From Planctomycetota bacterium (GTDB lineage: Bacteria; Planctomycetota; UBA1135; GCA-002686595), in the NCBI GenBank assembly GCA_002683825.1, contig NYUD01000064.1:62001-126000 (forward strand): a DNA stretch of 64,000 bases, written 5' to 3'. The position numbers and the translations under genes were made by a program. Positions 61,215-64,000 of the stretch are shown here, one piece after another (the stretch's first letter is position 1; the number at the start of each line of letters is the position of its first letter). The notes under the pieces were generated by a model, which saw only the letters and a list, made by a program, of their open reading frames with translations, was not told the origin of the DNA and searched no databases.

Positions 61215-62417
61215 ATGGTCCAAGCGCCTGCACCGGAAGCTCCTCCCTGGAAAGCCCCCCTGACCGCCTTCGCACGGCTGAACATGGACGTTCAGCGTGT
61301 GGCCCAGCGCGTTGAAGACGGCGAACGTATCAGCCCGCCGGAGGCCCTCGTGCTACACGAGCAAGCCGACCTCCTGACGCTGATGCGCCTGGCCGACCTG
61401 GTGCGCGAGCGAAAGCACCCGCATGGGATCGTCACCTACATCGTCGACCGCAACATCAATCCGACCAACGTCTGCATCACCGACTGCGGGTTCTGCGCCT
61501 TCTACCGGCGCCCGAAGGCCGAGGGTGCCTACGTGCTTTCGAACGAGGAGATCCTGCACAAGGTCGAGGAGACCGCCGCTCTGGGCGGCCGCCAGCTCCT
61601 GATCCAAGGGGGACACCACCCCCACTTGAAAACCGACTGGTGGTGCACGCTCCTCTCCGAGATCCGCGAGCGCTTTCCGAAGCTCAACCCGCACGCGCTT
61701 TCCGCACCGGAGCTCGATCACCTGGCCAGGATCGAAAAACGTGGCGTCGAGGAGGTCATACGGGACCTGAAGGAAGCGGGAATGGGCAGCGTACCGGGTG
61801 CCGGCGCCGAGATCCTGGACGAGCGCGTGCGTAAGCTCATCGCACCCAAGAAGACGAGCACCGAACGCTGGCTCGAAATCCACCGCAAGGTACACGAGGC
61901 GGGGCTGCGTTCCTCGGCCACGATGATGTTCGGCCACCTGGAGACGGCCGAAGAACGGATTTTGCACCTCGCGAGACTGCGCCTGCTACAGGACAAAACC
62001 GGCGGCTTCACCGCCTTCGTCTCCTGGAACATGCAACCCGAGGGCGTACCTGAAGAGGGGATCTATCCTGCGAAAACGACTCCCTCGATCTACCTACGCG
62101 TACAGGCGATTGCGCGTATCTTTCTGAATAACTTCGAAAACATGCAGACGAGCTACGTCACTCAGGGGATGAAGATGGCCCAGGTGACGCTGCGTGCCGG
62201 GTGCAACGATTTCGGCGGCACCATGCTTGAAGAGAATGTCGTCAGTGCGGCAGGTTGTTTCCATCTTGAATCGATTCAGGCCATCGAGCACACGATTCGC
62301 TCCGCTGGATTCGAACCGCTCCAGCGCAATAGCTGGTACGGAATCATCGATGAACGCTACGACGACAAACACGGGCCGCGCGGACCGATGACTCGAGAAG
62401 AAGGGGCTGCCGTATGA
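61215..62417 (+). CDS. mqnC: Cyclic dehypoxanthinyl futalosine synthase MqnC
   Basis: Predicted 400 residues from ATG 61215; the open frame extends far upstream through the divergent glyS, but only this start fits the family. MqnC is the radical SAM enzyme that cyclises dehypoxanthine futalosine in the futalosine route to menaquinone. The [4Fe-4S] motif is CITDCGFC (about 92-99) in NVCITDCGFCAFYRRP. Other conserved parts are LLIQGGHHPHLKTDWW, GMGSVPGAGAEIL and the C-terminal GCNDFGGTMLEENV. Its TGA overlaps the mqnE start (ATGA). mqnA, mqnB and mqnD are not in the window. Confidence 0.95.
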   Translation: MVQAPAPEAPPWKAPLTAFARLNMDVQRVAQRVEDGERISPPEALVLHEQADLLTLMRLADLVRERKHPHGIVTYIVDRNINPTNVCITDCGFCAFYRRPKAEGAYVLSNEEILHKVEETAALGGRQLLIQGGHHPHLKTDWWCTLLSEIRERFPKLNPHALSAPELDHLARIEKRGVEEVIRDLKEAGMGSVPGAGAEILDERVRKLIAPKKTSTERWLEIHRKVHEAGLRSSATMMFGHLETAEERILHLARLRLLQDKTGGFTAFVSWNMQPEGVPEEGIYPAKTTPSIYLRVQAIARIFLNNFENMQTSYVTQGMKMAQVTLRAGCNDFGGTMLEENVVSAAGCFHLESIQAIEHTIRSAGFEPLQRNSWYGIIDERYDDKHGPRGPMTREEGAAV

Positions 62418-63586
62418 GCGTTCACCTCCCGGAACAGGACGAAGAGCTCCTGGCGCAGGCACGGGCTTGCGACCTCGGCCCGATCGCAGAAAAGGTCTTC
62501 GCGGGCAAGCGGCTTTCGACCGACGATGGTGTGTCGCTCTACCGCACTCCGGCGCTGAACGTCCTCGGCCAACTAGCCAACCACGTGCGCGAGAAGATCC
62601 ACGGCGATCTGGCCTACTTCAACGTCAACCAGCACATCAACTATACCAACTACTGCAACAAGTTCTGTCGCTTCTGCTCGTTCGACAGACTGCCGGGACA
62701 GGAAGGCGCGTACTTGCTGACGCCTGAAGAAGCGGCCCGCAAGATCCGTGATCAGCTGGACGAACCCGTGACCGAGGTCCACATGGTCGCAGGCGTTTGG
62801 CCGAAGATCCCCTACGAGTACTACCTCGACCTGTTGCGCGCCGTCAGGGAAGCGCGGCCCGAGATTCACATCAAGGCCTTCACCATGGTCGAGATCGACC
62901 AGATCCGGAAGGTCGCCAAAAAAAACCTCGCAGAGGTCCTGGAAGACCTCAAGGAAGCGGGGCTGGGTTCGTGCCCGGGTGGCGGCGCCGAGATCTTCTC
63001 GGAACGTGTGCACCGCGAGGGCTACCGGATGAAGATTTCCGGCGACGAGTGGCTCGCTCTGGCCGGTGACGTGCATCGCGCCGGGTTGCATACAAACTGC
63101 ACGATGCTGCACGGGCATATCGAAACGATCGAGGAACGCGTCGATCACCTGGACCGCCTGCGCCGACAGCAGGACGAGACCGGGGGCTTCCAGAGCTACA
63201 TCCCCCTGTCGTTCCATCCCGAAAACAACGAATGGTCCCATCTCCCGGGCCCTTCGGCACTGGATGAGTTGCGCGAACTGGCCGTGGGACGATTGATGCT
63301 GGACAACATCCCCCACATCAAGGGCTACTGGATCATGCTAGGCATCCCCATCGCCCAGCTGGGGTTGAGCTTCGGAGCTGACGACGTCGACGGAACCGTC
63401 GTCGAGGAGAAGATCTACCACGACGCCGGCGCCCACACGCCGCAGCGCGTGCAACGCGAGGATCTGCTGGGCTGGATTCGCGACGCGGGCCGCGTCCCGG
63501 TGGAGCGCGATACGCTGTATCGGGTGGTGTGGAGCGCGGATGAACAGGTGGCGCCTGTCGGATCTCCGGCACCCCTTTTTTCCTAG
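62414..63586 (+). CDS. mqnE: Aminofutalosine synthase MqnE
   Basis: A 390-residue radical SAM enzyme that joins SAM and 3-[(1-carboxyvinyl)oxy]benzoate to form aminofutalosine, the first radical step of the futalosine menaquinone pathway. The [4Fe-4S] motif is CNKFCRFC (about 81-88) in NYTNYCNKFCRFCSFDR. Further family segments are VHMVAGVWPKIPYEYY, GLGSCPGGGAEIFSERV, TNCTMLHGHIETIEERVDH and FQSYIPLSFHPENNEW. It overlaps mqnC by four bases and is followed by a short hairpin. Confidence 0.95.
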   Translation: MSVHLPEQDEELLAQARACDLGPIAEKVFAGKRLSTDDGVSLYRTPALNVLGQLANHVREKIHGDLAYFNVNQHINYTNYCNKFCRFCSFDRLPGQEGAYLLTPEEAARKIRDQLDEPVTEVHMVAGVWPKIPYEYYLDLLRAVREARPEIHIKAFTMVEIDQIRKVAKKNLAEVLEDLKEAGLGSCPGGGAEIFSERVHREGYRMKISGDEWLALAGDVHRAGLHTNCTMLHGHIETIEERVDHLDRLRRQQDETGGFQSYIPLSFHPENNEWSHLPGPSALDELRELAVGRLMLDNIPHIKGYWIMLGIPIAQLGLSFGADDVDGTVVEEKIYHDAGAHTPQRVQREDLLGWIRDAGRVPVERDTLYRVVWSADEQVAPVGSPAPLFS

Positions 63587-63624
63587 GGGCCGAACGGCGG
63601 GATCCGGAGTCGTGAATCGGGAGG

Positions 63625-63643
63625 GCGTACGGCGTCGGTACGC
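63625..63643. terminator. Hairpin after mqnE
   Basis: GCGTAC (63625-63630) pairs with GTACGC (63638-63643) around a 7-base loop in the convergent gap between mqnE and the small gene at the right edge. No T-tract is seen, so this is a weak terminator call. Confidence 0.3.
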
Positions 63644-63676
63644 TTCCGGGACGCGCGGGGCTTTCGGCGCGGAGGC

Positions 63677-63970
63677 CTAGGATATGCCGACCGGAGAGGG
63701 GTGCGTGGAGGGCTCCCGCGCTTGTTCGAGAGGAGCGAGCTCGAACGGGAAGAGCTCGCCGTGAATCTCGTGGGCGATTCCGTACTGGCTGAAGGTCTCG
63801 CTGATGAGCGTGTCGAGCGAATTGCAATGGTCCAGCACGACCTCGTTGAGCCCGAAGAAGCCATCCTTGACGATCGAGTTGATCTCACGAACCGTCGCGG
63901 ACTTGCCGGCTCGGAGGGCGAAGTTCTTGGCGAAGTACACGCGCTCGATGAGGTAGGAGAAGCCGCCCAT
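63677..63970 (-). CDS. Small hypothetical protein
   Basis: A 97-residue protein from ATG 63970. An AAGGAGGA ribosome site 5 bases upstream makes it a credible gene. I do not recognise it. The first about 70 residues look like a small alpha/beta domain (MGGFSYLIERVYFAKNF; VREINSIVKDGFFGLNEVVLDHCNSLDTLI), followed by an acidic, Pro-rich tail. No signal peptide or metal motif is visible; it has one cysteine. It converges on mqnE; its upstream neighbour lies beyond the window edge. Confidence 0.55.
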   Translation of the reverse strand: MGGFSYLIERVYFAKNFALRAGKSATVREINSIVKDGFFGLNEVVLDHCNSLDTLISETFSQYGIAHEIHGELFPFELAPLEQAREPSTHPSPVGIS

Positions 63971-64000
63971 GGAATCCTCCTTGACCTGCGTGCCTCTGGC

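Noticed and set aside
1..64000. tRNA, rRNA, CRISPR arrays, insertion sequences and prophage genes
   Set aside because: Intergenic gaps were read for cloverleaf patterns, regular spaced repeats, transposase motifs and terminal repeats; none was convincing.

Overview
The window is high-GC, densely packed bacterial chromosome. It contains Gram-negative traits (Lgt, an LPS-type sugar kinase, an outer-membrane beta-barrel protein), futalosine-pathway menaquinone genes, many secreted FG-GAP, HEAT/TPR and coiled-coil proteins, alkaline-phosphatase-superfamily ectoenzymes, and a redoxin/haem/copper-monooxygenase fusion. That mix is most reminiscent of Planctomycetota. This is inferred from gene content only; no rRNA or tRNA gene is visible to test it.

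Layout. 1-7590 (+): a secreted/envelope operon with two alpha/alpha-barrel (squalene-cyclase-like) proteins flanking a DUF4175-like membrane protein, a long coiled-coil protein and a small secreted protein. larE (+) follows and converges on a lipoprotein with FG-GAP repeats. 11046-18220 (-): a long operon running from a sigma-54-activator-like ATPase through a HEAT/TPR protein, an RlmI-like methyltransferase, thiS and thiG to a CPBP protease and a gamma-carbonic-anhydrase-like protein. 18221-23150 (+): nusA-infB-rbfA, with no rimP before it and no truB after it. 23153-26414 (-): monooxygenase fusion and cysS. 26473-30105 (+): a giant Ser/Thr kinase with AAA and TPR regions.

30216-33563 (-): a compact four-gene flavin-redox operon (apbE lipoprotein, beta-barrel, FMN-binding protein, b-type-cytochrome-like membrane protein). 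It is preceded by a perfect 19-bp palindrome resembling a Fur box, suggesting an iron-controlled extracytoplasmic reductase. 33724-38322 (-): LPS-type kinase, a KptA/Tpt1 RNA 2'-phosphotransferase with an RGG-rich tail, a membrane protein, and a DAACS symporter with an inserted PDZ-like region. 38347-49709: MgtC, three ectoenzymes, a GT39-like transferase and an FG-GAP/TPR protein in alternating orientations.

49801-50625 (-): a Pus10-type pseudouridine synthase, a family best known from archaea and eukaryotes, here reduced to its catalytic part with a zinc ribbon inserted. Together with the missing truB this suggests a non-orthologous replacement for Psi55. Pus10 and KptA share a C-terminal FG[A/S]GL peptide. 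50791-57743 (+): lgt, an RNase HII-like protein lacking the GRG arginine, and a sugar/glycan group. The window ends with htpG, glyS (-), mqnC-mqnE (+) and a small unknown gene.

The most novel-looking material is (i) the Pus10/KptA pair with the shared tail peptide and (ii) the apbE flavin operon with its palindrome.
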